Origin: Pseudomonadota bacterium
Lineage (GTDB): Bacteria; Desulfobacterota; Desulfobulbia; Desulfobulbales; SURF-16
Reading direction: 5' to 3'
Assembly (NCBI GenBank): GCA_018816555.1
Contig: JAHIVT010000149.1
Span: 1-45,620 of the forward strand
Length of the DNA: 45,620 nucleotides
Part shown: piece by piece, positions 26,567-36,100 of the stretch
Numbering within the stretch: the first letter of the stretch is position 1
Layout: each line of letters begins with the position of its first letter
The notes under the pieces: generated by a model
What the model was told of the DNA's origin: nothing
What the model saw: only the letters and a program-made list of their open reading frames with translations
Database searches by the model: none
Made by a program: the position numbers and the translations under genes

Positions 26567-27666
26567 ATCTTAAACTCCTGTCGGTCTGGAGGAACGATAA
26601 CTGTATGCTGACGCATTGGTTGAAAATCCAAGGATTGATCCCGGTCCGGAATCATGGCATCCACCCCGCACATCTCAGAAGCGATGGCCCATTCGCCTGG
26701 TTTGCCGCCGATGGTGGCCGGACGCATTTTCTTGGCATCCATGACCAGCAGACAGGTCTCATCAGGCAGGGTGCCGATAACCGCGTTGGGACCGTCAATG
26801 ATCAGGCGACGGCAGGCATCCCGCAGGCCGAGGAGAAAATCTCCCTGGGGATGCACTTTCAATTCTTCTGACTTCAAAGGGGTGATGATGTGTTTATATG
26901 CTTCAAGGGGCAATTTAAGCTGTTTCACCACATAATGGAGAATGTGGGCGAAAACCTCACTGTCGGACTGATAGCCGACATACGCTGGAAAACCCTTGCC
27001 GGTGAGCCAGTCCTTGATCGGAATAAAGGCGGTGTTCTCGCCGTTGGTCATGGTGGCAATGCCCTGGATAAAGAAAGGATGGCAGGCATAGAGGTTGATA
27101 CCCCAGTTGGTGTTCTGCCGACCCTGAGCCATGCAGATACGGGATTTGATGCGGTGAGAGTCAAGGCCGAGCGCCTCACCCACACCAAGGGGCCAGCCCA
27201 CCTCTTTAATCATGGCCACATCGGGCCAGAAGGAAAAGACGGTCAGGTCACCACCGTGGTCATCACCGTCCTTGCGTAAGGCCAGTCGGATCAGCATCAT
27301 CTGATACTCGACCTCCTCTTCGCTCAGATTGGCCCAGGCAACTGGTTTGTTATAAACCCGCAAGATATACTTATGCCTGTCTTTTGCCTCGATTTTACTG
27401 AAATTAACTTCGTACTCATGATCATACTTCAGACCAAAGCCCCGGTTTTGCATGAAGGCATGCAGGCGAAAGAGGGCATCTTCGGTGTGGGCGATACCGG
27501 AAAAAACCGGATCACCGGGCTTATAGCTGTAATCGGTGAACTGCAGGCCTCTCAGGAGGAGGCCCAAGCCGCTGCCGTCATACCCCTCCTGCATGGCCTC
27601 CATGGCCTGCAGTACGGTGAAGGGAGAAAATGGCTCACTGGCGGTTTTTAACGCTAACCGGCACAT
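26524..27666 (-). CDS. Glutamate synthase amidotransferase subunit (class II GATase)
   Basis: The 380-residue Ntn-type glutaminase has the catalytic Cys at position 2 (MCRLA), which is exposed by removal of Met. Family landmarks include YDGSGLGLLL, NRGFG, ARGR-equivalent MAQGRQNTNWG, HPFFIQGIATMTNGEN, and YQSDSEVF. It releases ammonia from glutamine for the FMN subunit. First gene of a three-gene operon (amidotransferase, FMN subunit, GXGXG-GltD fusion), all on the minus strand. Confidence 0.93.
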   Translation of the reverse strand: MCRLALKTASEPFSPFTVLQAMEAMQEGYDGSGLGLLLRGLQFTDYSYKPGDPVFSGIAHTEDALFRLHAFMQNRGFGLKYDHEYEVNFSKIEAKDRHKYILRVYNKPVAWANLSEEEVEYQMMLIRLALRKDGDDHGGDLTVFSFWPDVAMIKEVGWPLGVGEALGLDSHRIKSRICMAQGRQNTNWGINLYACHPFFIQGIATMTNGENTAFIPIKDWLTGKGFPAYVGYQSDSEVFAHILHYVVKQLKLPLEAYKHIITPLKSEELKVHPQGDFLLGLRDACRRLIIDGPNAVIGTLPDETCLLVMDAKKMRPATIGGKPGEWAIASEMCGVDAMIPDRDQSLDFQPMRQHTVIVPPDRQEFKIWSQFDQFHLPQAA

Positions 27667-27732
27667 CAGTTACTCCTTGGTTAATTGGTAATATAACAGA
27701 ATATAATGATAAAATTGCAGATATGAATTTAA

Positions 27733-27824
27733 GCGCCCCGCAGCAAGCTGAGAGGATTCGTTGATTTCAGGGAAACTCTTATTTCATCCACTAGCCCCCC
27801 AGAGCAAGCTGCAGGGGCATGCGC
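27733..27824. repeat. Imperfect inverted repeat with AGCAAGCTG units
   Basis: GCGCCCCGCAGC (27733-27744) and GCTGCAGGGGCATGCGC (27808-27824) are imperfect complements. AGCAAGCTG also occurs in direct orientation at both ends (27742-27750 and 27803-27811). It resembles the GCAGCAAGCTGCGGGG-type palindromes scattered through many Desulfobacterota genomes. It lies upstream of gltB1 and downstream of the kinase-like gene. Confidence 0.4.
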
Positions 27825-27932
27825 ACGCTTTTCAATCCGAAAAAATCACATCTGATTTCCCCAAATGCAAATCTTTGTCGATTACAACGAAAGAGCCTGC
27901 TTGTCAAGAGGAATTGCCCTGGGAGAAAATGA

Positions 27933-29252
27933 TCAGATGGGAACAACTTTAGGCAAGGGACCAGCCTCGTGCCAGAAAAGGGGGAGGCATATTTCAATGG
28001 ACTGCAGGGCGCCGCCTCCGCCCTTGAAGTTCACCTCTCCCTGATGTTCGGCCATGATCTGGCTGGCCAGATTGAGGGTCAGATTAAGGCTTTCCTGCCG
28101 CATAGCCTCTGAAGAAGCCGCCTGGGAATAGAGAACAGTGATGCAAGGCCGGTTCTCTGAACTGGTCATTTTCACGATCACCTCTCCGCCCATGCTGGTT
28201 GCGGCAGCGGCATGCCGGAAAATAGTGAGCAGGGCAATGGTCAGCGTACGCCGGTTTGCCTGCACCAGCACCTTTTTGTCCGGCAGAATCACCTTGGGCC
28301 TGATTTTTTTTCTGCTCAAGGTCACGCACAGGGAAAGTGCTTCATTTACCACATCAATGAGGTCTTCATCGCGGAACAGATTTTTTTTGCGAGTCACCAG
28401 GGAGTCGAAATCCCGCACCGCCTCCTCAAGTTTTTCCGCCTGCTTCTTTAACGCCAGCAGCCATTTTTCTTCTTTTTCATCCCCTGCGCTCTTGGCCTCA
28501 AGCAGTCTTGCAATGCCGCCGATCACCGTGGCCGGATTCCTGATGCGGTCGGCAATGCGCAAGGACATCTCAACCATGGTCCGCTCTTCGGCCATTTCCT
28601 CAAGGCTCTTGCTCAGAAAAAGAAGCTCGGCGTTTACCCGGTCCAGCTCTTTGGTGCGCGCTGATTTTTCCCTGAGCAGCTTGACGACCTCCTCATGCTT
28701 AACCTTCAGATTCTCCACATAGGACTCTTCCGTATCGGCAAAGAGTTCCCTTCGTATCTGATCCTCAAACTGCTGGAGTTCTTCCCATGCCAGTCCTAAT
28801 CCCCATTTCAGACATTGGATGCGCACCGGCATGCCCCGCATGCCCCGCATGCCCTGGGAGAGAACCACCTTGTCCAGTACGCTGCGGGCTCCCTTTACCT
28901 CCGCCAGTCTGCCGAACTCTTCGTAAATATAATCAGCCGATACGGAATCAGCACTTGACCCGTCATCCATGTTGATAAAGGGTTTTCTGCCCTCAAACAC
29001 AAGCTCCATCCCGGTCCGTCCATCCTTGTCCAACGAGTGGATCACGGAGAGATCCACCTTGCCGCCTCCGTATTTCTGCCATAACAGACGGGCCATCTCG
29101 GATGCGGCGGTGGACAGCTGGGTGACCACCAGACGGGGACAGCGGGCGGCTCCCGCCAACATCTTGACCTTGGCGCGGATCAGGGGGATATCCTGCCTGC
29201 GGTTGATGACAAGTGTGATTATGTGTAATGATTCGTAGATTTCTCCGGCCAT
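27933..29252 (-). CDS. RsbT-like / histidine-kinase-like protein lacking the H-box histidine
   Basis: The protein is 439 residues. Residues about 15-110 resemble an RsbT-type switch kinase (RRQDIPLIRAKVKMLAG, then TAASEMARLLWQKYGGGKV), but the family's conserved Asn after SELAR is replaced. A coiled coil occupies about 180-230. A HisKA-like helix follows with MSLRIADRIRNPATVIGG: the normal H-E-I-R-N-P has Asp in place of His. The C-terminal ATPase-like domain is degenerate: no clear DNGxG or GxGLGL motif. It may be a scaffold or sensor pseudokinase for the stressosome operon, of which it is the last gene; it overlaps the upstream gene by 34 bases. Confidence 0.7.
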   Translation of the reverse strand: MAGEIYESLHIITLVINRRQDIPLIRAKVKMLAGAARCPRLVVTQLSTAASEMARLLWQKYGGGKVDLSVIHSLDKDGRTGMELVFEGRKPFINMDDGSSADSVSADYIYEEFGRLAEVKGARSVLDKVVLSQGMRGMRGMPVRIQCLKWGLGLAWEELQQFEDQIRRELFADTEESYVENLKVKHEEVVKLLREKSARTKELDRVNAELLFLSKSLEEMAEERTMVEMSLRIADRIRNPATVIGGIARLLEAKSAGDEKEEKWLLALKKQAEKLEEAVRDFDSLVTRKKNLFRDEDLIDVVNEALSLCVTLSRKKIRPKVILPDKKVLVQANRRTLTIALLTIFRHAAAATSMGGEVIVKMTSSENRPCITVLYSQAASSEAMRQESLNLTLNLASQIMAEHQGEVNFKGGGGALQSIEICLPLFWHEAGPLPKVVPI

Positions 29253-30283
29253 TGCCAGGTCACCAGTGTTGCGTCGTCACGTTGCGGGGTAAGGGGCTCA
29301 AAAAGCATCTGTGCGATTACTGCGGGGGAAAGAGAGAAATCGGCGGACAAATCGGCAATTCTCTTCTGCCCGTCAGTATGCATGGACACCCTTACCCCGG
29401 AAAGAACCTTGTACTCCTGTCCGGTTATCTTCCGCCATTTGGCATGGCCGAGAATGCCGGACGGGTCCGTCTCTTCGATAAGCTCACCGTCAAGCGAGAT
29501 CAGCGTTGCGATGTTGCCGATGCCGGCGGAGGAGAGCAGCCCTTTGACATGGTCAAACAGCAGGACATGGACTGCGGCCCCGTTGGTTTTCACCAGGGCG
29601 AATTCCACCTCTTCCAACAGGTTGGCCGGCGGCCAGAACAGCGCATGCCTGTCCAGCTCGGCAAAAACACGGCTGGTGATCTCCGCCGCCCCTTGCCCCA
29701 GCCCAAGGCTGTCAACTATGGTAATTCGGGTAAAGCGCCCATCCTGCTGCACATGCACGCCGTCGCCGCCGCCCCAGCCTTCCCCTCCTCTGGACTGGCT
29801 GAGGATCGCCAGGGAACCGCCGATGCGGATAATCTCTTCATTGGCCTGATGGTCCGGCCCGAGGAGCGCGGAAATAATCGTTTCATAGGGGGATTGCATT
29901 TCCGACCGGGCCATGTGGGAAAAAATATCCAGTCTGTCCGACAGCCGCAGGACAGTGCCCATGCCCGCGCCCAGCCCGCAGCCCACTATATTTTTCCGAT
30001 GCTGCATGCAGACTGCGGGATCAAACCCGGGGCCGTGATCAAGGCTGGAAATAGATAAACAGGGAATTGACGAGGCATAAAAGCCGGAGAGGCGAATCAA
30101 ACCATGAACGGTATGATGCATGACGTGGTTATACGCCAGCTCACTGGTCACCAGCACCGCTTCAGCCTTGCGGCTCTGCGAAAATCCCAGCAGCATGGCC
30201 AGTTCGCCGGCCACCCTTCTGGCCACCGTGGCGCTGGCCATGTTTTCAATGGGAATATCGGCAAAAAGACAGCTGGGAAGCAT
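29219..30283 (-). CDS. RsbT-like ATPase fused to RsbX/SpoIIE-like PP2C phosphatase
   Basis: ATG 30283 gives 354 residues; TTG 30292 is an alternative that overlaps the rsbS stop. The N-terminal ~140 residues are a GHKL switch-kinase domain: RRVAGELAMLLGFS, TSELAYNHVMHH (N-box), DHGPGFDP (G1) and GCGLGAGMGTVLRLSD (G2). The remainder looks like a PP2C-type RsbX/SpoIIE phosphatase: GGDGVHVQQ, a DSLGLGQGA segment (in place of DGLGHG) and RDDATLVTW at the end. In stressosomes RsbT phosphorylates RsbS/RsbR and RsbX removes the phosphates; here kinase and phosphatase appear to be one polypeptide. Confidence 0.8.
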   Translation of the reverse strand: MLPSCLFADIPIENMASATVARRVAGELAMLLGFSQSRKAEAVLVTSELAYNHVMHHTVHGLIRLSGFYASSIPCLSISSLDHGPGFDPAVCMQHRKNIVGCGLGAGMGTVLRLSDRLDIFSHMARSEMQSPYETIISALLGPDHQANEEIIRIGGSLAILSQSRGGEGWGGGDGVHVQQDGRFTRITIVDSLGLGQGAAEITSRVFAELDRHALFWPPANLLEEVEFALVKTNGAAVHVLLFDHVKGLLSSAGIGNIATLISLDGELIEETDPSGILGHAKWRKITGQEYKVLSGVRVSMHTDGQKRIADLSADFSLSPAVIAQMLFEPLTPQRDDATLVTWQWPEKSTNHYT

Positions 30284-30288
30284 GATTA

Positions 30289-30657
30289 TCAATTTCCGCC
30301 GATCTGCATTTTTTCTTCCAGCTTGGACACCGCTTTTTCAACATCCAGGGCAAACTCCAGGTCGCTGAGCCGGATGCCGAAATCCGTCAAGGTCATCACC
30401 ACCGGCACGGAAAGGCCGACCACCACCATGTGCGCATGGAGCAGACGAAGGGTTGCCGCCATATCCTGCAGATAGCCCGCCATATAGGAATCAACCACCT
30501 CAAGGTTGTGCAGATCAACGATGACACCCAGGAACTTTTTTTCACTCACCTGTCTGGACAAACTGTCAAACATCCTGGATACCTCGGCATCACCGATGTC
30601 CTCCTGGATGGAAACCAGCAGCATCGTTCCGAGAGAAAAGAAGGAAAACGGTTGCAT
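30289..30657 (-). CDS. rsbS: Stressosome scaffold protein RsbS (STAS domain)
   Basis: The 122-residue single STAS domain begins ISIQ-like LLVSIQEDIGD and contains GVIVDLHNLEVVDSYMAG. In RsbS the Ser of the D-S-(F/Y) motif is phosphorylated by RsbT. It also has VVVGLSVPVVMTLTDFGI, typical of RsbS. It should assemble with RsbR into the icosahedral stressosome core and sequester the switch kinase until stress. It lies 18 bases after rsbR and 5 bases before the RsbT-X-like gene. Confidence 0.88.
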   Translation of the reverse strand: MQPFSFFSLGTMLLVSIQEDIGDAEVSRMFDSLSRQVSEKKFLGVIVDLHNLEVVDSYMAGYLQDMAATLRLLHAHMVVVGLSVPVVMTLTDFGIRLSDLEFALDVEKAVSKLEEKMQIGGN

Positions 30658-30675
30658 GGCGGCCTCTTTTGGCGA

Positions 30676-31554
30676 TCACTCGCCGGCGCCGCGGACCAGA
30701 GTAGTCGCCCTGGCGACCTGCTCCGATTTCCTGGCCAGCTCGCCGATGGCAAAATGGAGGGCATCGGTCATTCTGCCCCGCACCGTCAGGTTCTCCAACC
30801 CCACCCCGCCCTGGGCGATTACCTGGGCGATGTGCGGCCCCACCCCGGTGAGAATGGCCTCGCTGCCCATCAACCGGGTGGCGTTAGCCGTCTGCAGGAT
30901 ATGCCCCGCCACTTCGGAATCCACCATGGGCACGCCGGTGATGTCGATGATCACGAAAGAGGCCCGGTGCCGTTCAATGGCCTCCAATACCTTTTCCATG
31001 GCAATCTTGGCCCGGTGGCTGTCCAGCGTGCCGATGAGGGGCAGGCTGAGAATGCCATCCCATATTTCAATCACCGGGGTGGAAAGTTCCATGATTTCAT
31101 CCTGCAGATGGCGGATATCCTCCTCCCGCTTTTTAATGAGTCGCTCTTTCTGTTCCCAGATGATCTTATCCTTTTCCAGACGATCGGTAATATCGATGAA
31201 GTTCTCCACACAGCCGATGATCTCACCCTTGTAATTGCGCAGGGGGCGGGCCGAATATTCCAGGGGGATTTCCTGCTCGTTATAGAGAAGGACAGTCTGA
31301 CCCTGGATGATCGTCTGGCTTTCCATGGCCAGCCGGCAGGTGCAGTTGGGGGTATTGCAGAGTGGGGTTTTGAAGATCTCGTAACATTTGCGGTCAAAGC
31401 ATTCCCCGCACCTCTTCCCCACCATCTGAGCGCCGGCCTTGTTGATCATGAGAATATTATGATCGGGATCAGTCACAAAAATCCCCGAAGTGATGGCATT
31501 GATAATTTCTGAAAGAAATCCTTCATCCTGGCTCAGATCATTCAAATCTTTCAT
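30676..31554 (-). CDS. rsbR: RsbR-type stressosome sensor: PAS plus STAS
   Basis: The protein is 292 residues. The PAS domain (about 12-135) has GIFVTDPDHNILMINKAG and a cysteine-dense segment, CGECFDRKCYEIF with CNTPNCTC, also seen in PAS sensors of sulfate reducers and plausibly a metal or redox site. A coiled linker follows, then the STAS domain from about 160: ELSTPVIEIWDGILSLPLIG (an RsbR hallmark), VIIDITGVPMVDSEVAGH (phospho-site region) and EAILTGVGPHIAQ. It should sense a small molecule or redox state and pass it to RsbS/RsbT. First gene of the operon, with a GGAGAAGGGG ribosome site. Confidence 0.88.
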   Translation of the reverse strand: MKDLNDLSQDEGFLSEIINAITSGIFVTDPDHNILMINKAGAQMVGKRCGECFDRKCYEIFKTPLCNTPNCTCRLAMESQTIIQGQTVLLYNEQEIPLEYSARPLRNYKGEIIGCVENFIDITDRLEKDKIIWEQKERLIKKREEDIRHLQDEIMELSTPVIEIWDGILSLPLIGTLDSHRAKIAMEKVLEAIERHRASFVIIDITGVPMVDSEVAGHILQTANATRLMGSEAILTGVGPHIAQVIAQGGVGLENLTVRGRMTDALHFAIGELARKSEQVARATTLVRGAGE

Positions 31555-31807
31555 ATCCCCTTCTCCCCTTTATTGTGAACCCCCGGTAATATTACGGATA
31601 ATCCTCTTATCCTAACCATTAGGATACCATCACTTCCTTATAACGTATAATTTTAATTTCCAACACCAGGATTTACAAATAAAAAACAGAAATATTTCGG
31701 CTGGCATATTGCAAAACTTACAGAAGCTGTTTATAAGAAAAGCAATTTTTACATAGCTTATTCTTGCATCAAACCCACATAAAATTTCTTAACTTTTGCG
31801 GTATGTC

Positions 31808-33028
31808 ATGACAGAAATTGACCTTTCTCCATTGCGGGCAGAACTCAAAAAGCATTTCCTGAAGTCGATGCCCAACTCCAACCTTGAGTATTGCCTCACC
31901 TGCGGCCTCTGCGCCAGCGGCTGCCCTGCCAGCGACATCGAAGGTATGGACCCCCGCAAATTCATCCGTTATCTTGTTCTGGGCCAGGACGACCTGCTGA
32001 AAAACACCAACTGGCTCTATACCTGCTCCATCTGCCAGCGATGTGAATACGCCTGCCCCATGGGCATTCATGTCGGCCGTTTCGTTTACGAGCTGAAGGG
32101 CATGAAACCCAAGGAGCTGCGGCCGAAGAACCTGCAGAAATCCTGCGAACTGCAGAAAGAGGGCAATTCAACCGGGGTGCCCAACGCGGATTTTGTCTGG
32201 GTTGTCGGCGACATTCTCGAAGAGGTCCATGCCAACGAACCGGAATGGGCGGATCTCAAGGCCCCCATGGACAAGGTCGGCGCCCAGTTTTACCTGAACC
32301 AGAACGCCAAGGAACCCACAGTTGAGCCGGAAGAAATGGTTTTCTTGTGGAAGATCCTGCATGCGGCCGGCATTGACTGGACCTATTCCTCCAAATGGTG
32401 GGACGGCGCCAACTACTGTCTCTTTTCCGGTGATCCAAAGGATTGGGAATATGTCACCCGGATGCAGGCGGAAACGGTGGACGCCCTGGGCTGCCCGACG
32501 TACATAAACACCGAATGAGGCCACATGCTTTTTGCAACCCTGGAAGGGTTGAAAAGATTTAAAATCCCACACGACTTTGAAGTGGTGAGCATTATCAGCC
32601 TCTACGCCAAATGGATCAGAGAAGGAAGACTGAAACTCGATCCATCCTGGAACACTGAAGGTCTGAAATTCACCGTGCAGGACCCCTGCAAACTGGTGCG
32701 CCAGTCTCTGGGGGACCCGGTGGCGGATGATCTGCGGTTTGTCATTAAACAGGTATGCGGCGAGGAAAATTTCATCGACGTCTGGCCCAACAAGTCCAAC
32801 AACTACTGTTGCGGAGGAGGAGGCGGGGCAATCCAGGCCGGATTCACCGAAAACCGTATGAAACACGGGCGGATGAAATTCGAGCAGCTCCATACCACCG
32901 GGGCGGATGTGGTAATCACCCCTTGCCATAACTGCCATACCCAGGTCAAGGACATCTGCAAGTACTACGGCGGCAAATGGCAGACTACCCACCTGTGGAA
33001 CTGGATTGTCAAGGCCCTGGTTAGGTGA
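31808..33028 (+). CDS. HdrC-HdrB type heterodisulfide-reductase subunit with selenocysteine
   Basis: ATG 31808 (MTEIDLSPL) opens an HdrC-like part with two [4Fe-4S] sites, CLTCGLCASGCP and CSICQRCEYACPMG. It continues to in-frame UGA at 32516-32518 after PTYINTE. The same frame resumes GHMLFATLEGLKRF and continues with a canonical CCG domain: DPCKLVR, NNYCCGGGGG and TPCHNC, ending at 33026-33028. In relatives this position reads ECGH, so UGA is taken as Sec237; the total is 406 residues. An ORF caller would split it into two genes. A SECIS-like hairpin follows the UGA (32535-32551). The subunit should carry the catalytic Fe-S centre that reduces a disulfide, with electrons from HdrA. First gene of the hdr-flx operon. 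Confidence 0.87.
32535..32551 (+). promoter_or_regulatory. SECIS-like hairpin for UGA decoding
   Basis: CAACCC (32535-32540) pairs perfectly with GGGTTG (32546-32551) around the loop UGGAA. The stem starts 17 bases after the UGA, and the loop guanines are 24-25 bases after it, within the range used by bacterial SelB. The conserved apical G pair is present. Confidence 0.7.
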
Positions 33029-33030
33029 AG

Positions 33031-33086
33031 AAACGTTCCAGCGTGGAAGCGTTTCAGCGTTCAAACGTTGAAACCCTGGAACGTTT
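33031..33086. repeat. Nested inverted repeat (cruciform-like) before hdrA
   Basis: The outer arms AAACGTTCCAG (33031-33041) and CTGGAACGTTT (33076-33086) are perfect. The inner arms GTTTCAGCGTT (33051-33061) and AACGTTGAAAC (33064-33074) have one G-U type mismatch. Related CGTTT...AAACG sequence continues to 33094 and occurs again at 20373-20394. It looks like a dispersed intergenic element and may modulate hdrA expression within the operon. Confidence 0.6.
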
Positions 33087-33124
33087 AAACGCTTGAACAT
33101 TTTTAAATAAAAACGGAAAGAAAC

Positions 33125-36100
33125 ATGCCCAAAGGATCGGTATTAGTCGTTGGCGGTGGTATTGCAGGCGTGCAGGCAGCGCTGGACCTGGCAAACAGCG
33201 GGTTTCTCGTTCACCTGGTTGAAAGAACCGCGGCAATCGGCGGCAAGATGTCCCAATTGGACAAGACCTTCCCCACAAACGATTGCTCCGCCTGTATTCT
33301 CTCCCCAAAACTGGTGGAATGCGGCAGACATATGAACATCAATCTGCTCACCCTGTCCGACCTGGTCTCACTTGATGGCGAACCAGGCAACTTCAGGGCT
33401 GTTGTCCGCCAGCGTCCCCGTTATGTGGATCCGACAAAATGCATCGCCTGCGGACTGTGCGCCGAAAAATGCCCAAAAAAGGTGCCCAACGATTACAACA
33501 TGGGCATCGGCAAGCGCAAGGCCGCTTATCTAAGCTATCCCCAGGCCGTTCCCCTGAAATACGCCATTGATCCTACCCACTGTATCTGGATCAACAAACC
33601 TGGCCGCTGCGGCATATGCGCCAAGGAATGTCCGGCCGGGGCCATCAATTTTGATGACCGGGAAAAGGACCATGTCCTGGAAGTGGGCTCCGTGGTTCTG
33701 GCCCCCGGTTTTTCCCGTTTCAATCCGTCCTCTCTTGACTTCACCGGCTATGGCCGCCTGCCCAACGTGGTCACCTCCATGGAGTTCGAGCGGATGCTCA
33801 GCCCGTCCGGTCCCTGCATGGGCCACCTGGAACGGCCATCCGACGGCAAAGAACCACAAAGAATCGCCTGGTTGCAATGCGTGGGCTCGCGGGACATCCA
33901 CCGGGCCGGCAATGCCTACTGCTCCTCGGTATGCTGCATGTTCGCCCTTAAGCAGGCGGTGATCTCCATGGAACATGCCCACGGAGAGTTTGAGCCCTCC
34001 ATTTTTTACATGGATATGCGCACCCACGGCAAAGGCTTTGAAAATTACTACAACCGGGCCAAGGAGCAGGGAGTGCGCTTTCACCGGGCCCGGGTGCATT
34101 CCATCATCCCGGCGGATGACCAGGGCAACCTGAAAATCCGCTATGTGGACCAGCAGGGCAAGGTCAACTTTGAGGAGTTCGACATGGTGGTCCTGTCCAC
34201 CGGCCTGCAGCCCTACAGACATATCATCGAGCTGGCCGCCATGCTCAAACTTGAGCTTGACGCCGACCATTTCATCAAGACCGACAGTTTCAATCCGGTA
34301 GCCTCCAGCAGACCGGGCGTCTATGTCTGCGGAGCCGCCTCAGAGCCCAAGGACATTCCCCAGTCGGTGATGGAGGCCAGCGCCGCCGCGGCCGAGGCGG
34401 GCCGCATCCTGGCCCCGGTGCGCTGGACGGAAACCAGCAAAAAACAATACCCCATGGAGATGGACATCCATGCCCAGCCTCCCCGCATCGGCGTGTTCGT
34501 CTGCCACTGCGGCATCAACATCTCAAGTGTGGTTGATGTGGCGGCGGTCTCGGCCTATGCGGGCAACCTGCCCGATGTGGTCTTTTCCCAGGCCAACCTG
34601 TTCACCTGCTCCCAGGACACCATCAACCAGATGATCAATATCATCAAGGAAGAGAAGCTCAACCGGGTGGTGGTGGCCTCCTGCTCACCCCGCACCCATG
34701 AGCCCCTTTTCCAGGAAACCCTGCGGGATGCCGGGCTAAACCAATTTCTCTTTGAGATGGCCAATATCCGGGACCAAGACTCCTGGGTCCACCAGCATGA
34801 ACCGGTCAAGGCCACGGCCAAGGCCATGGACCTGGTGCGCATGGCAGTGGCCAGGGTGCGCGGCGAAGGCGCCCTGCCCTACAATACCGTACCGGTTACC
34901 AAGTCCGCCCTGGTCATTGGCGGCGGCGTCTCCGGTATGACAGCAGCCCTGACTTTTGCCGAGCAGGGTTATCCGGTCACCTTGATTGAACAGAGCGACA
35001 TGCTCGGCGGCAACGGCCGCAAGGTCTTCCGCAACTGGAAGGGTGATGCCATCCTGCCCTATGTCACCGATCTGGCGGCCAAGGTTACCACTCATCCGCA
35101 GATCAACGTCAAGTTCAACTGTGAAATTAAGGATGTGGCCGGTTCGGTGGGAAAATTCTCCACCACCTTTTCCGACGGCCAGAGTTTCGAACACGGGGTG
35201 GCGGTCATGGCGGTGGGCGGCGAGCCCTACAAACCGGAAGGCAAATGGCAGTTCCTGCACGGCAGCAATGCCAATGTGCATACCCTGCTTGAACTCGACA
35301 AACGCTTTATTGAAGAGGACGCAACGCTTAAAAAGGTCAAGCAGGCGGTCTTCATCCATTGCGTCGGTTCGCGTATCCCGGAACGCCCCTACTGCAGCCG
35401 GGTCTGCTGTACCCATGCCGTTGATTCGGCCATCAAGCTCAAAGAACTGAACCCGGACATGGACATCTTCATGCTCTACCGGGACATCCGCACCTATGGC
35501 CAGCGGGAGCGACTTTACCAGGAGGCCCGTGGTAAAGGCATTATCTTTATCAACTACGATCTTGACCGTATGCCCCAGGTGGAAGAAGTTAACGGCCAAC
35601 TCATCGTCAAGGCCCATGACCCGATTATAGACGCCCATGTCACTATCCATCCGGACATGCTGGTGCTTGCCACCGCCATCCAGCCAAGACAGCAGAGCGG
35701 CAAAAACCTGGCCAAGTTCTTTAAATGCGCCATTGACAGCCAGGGATTCCTGCTGGAGGCCCACATGAAGCTGCGGCCGGTGGATTTTGCCACGGAAGGC
35801 GTTTTTCTGGCCGGCCTCTGCCATTTCCCGAAATCCATGGAAGAGTCCATTGCCCAGGCCAAGGCAGCGGCCGCCCGGGCCAGCATTATCCTGGCCCATG
35901 ATGTGGTGCCGGCTGAAAGCATCACCGCCGAGGTCAACCGCGCCAAATGCACCGGCTGCGGCCTGTGCGTCGAGGTCTGCGCCTACAATGCGGTGAGCCT
36001 TGATGAAAACGGCCTGTCGTTGGTCAATACCAGTATGTGTAAGGGCTGCGGCAACTGCGTGGCCGGCTGCCGCTCGGACGCCGTCACCCTGAAGAATGTG

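Noticed and set aside
32525-33028. A separate HdrB-like gene starting at ATG 32525
   Set aside because: It is in frame with 31808-32518, separated only by UGA, and lacks a ribosome site; both halves complete one family protein, so it is treated as one Sec-containing gene.
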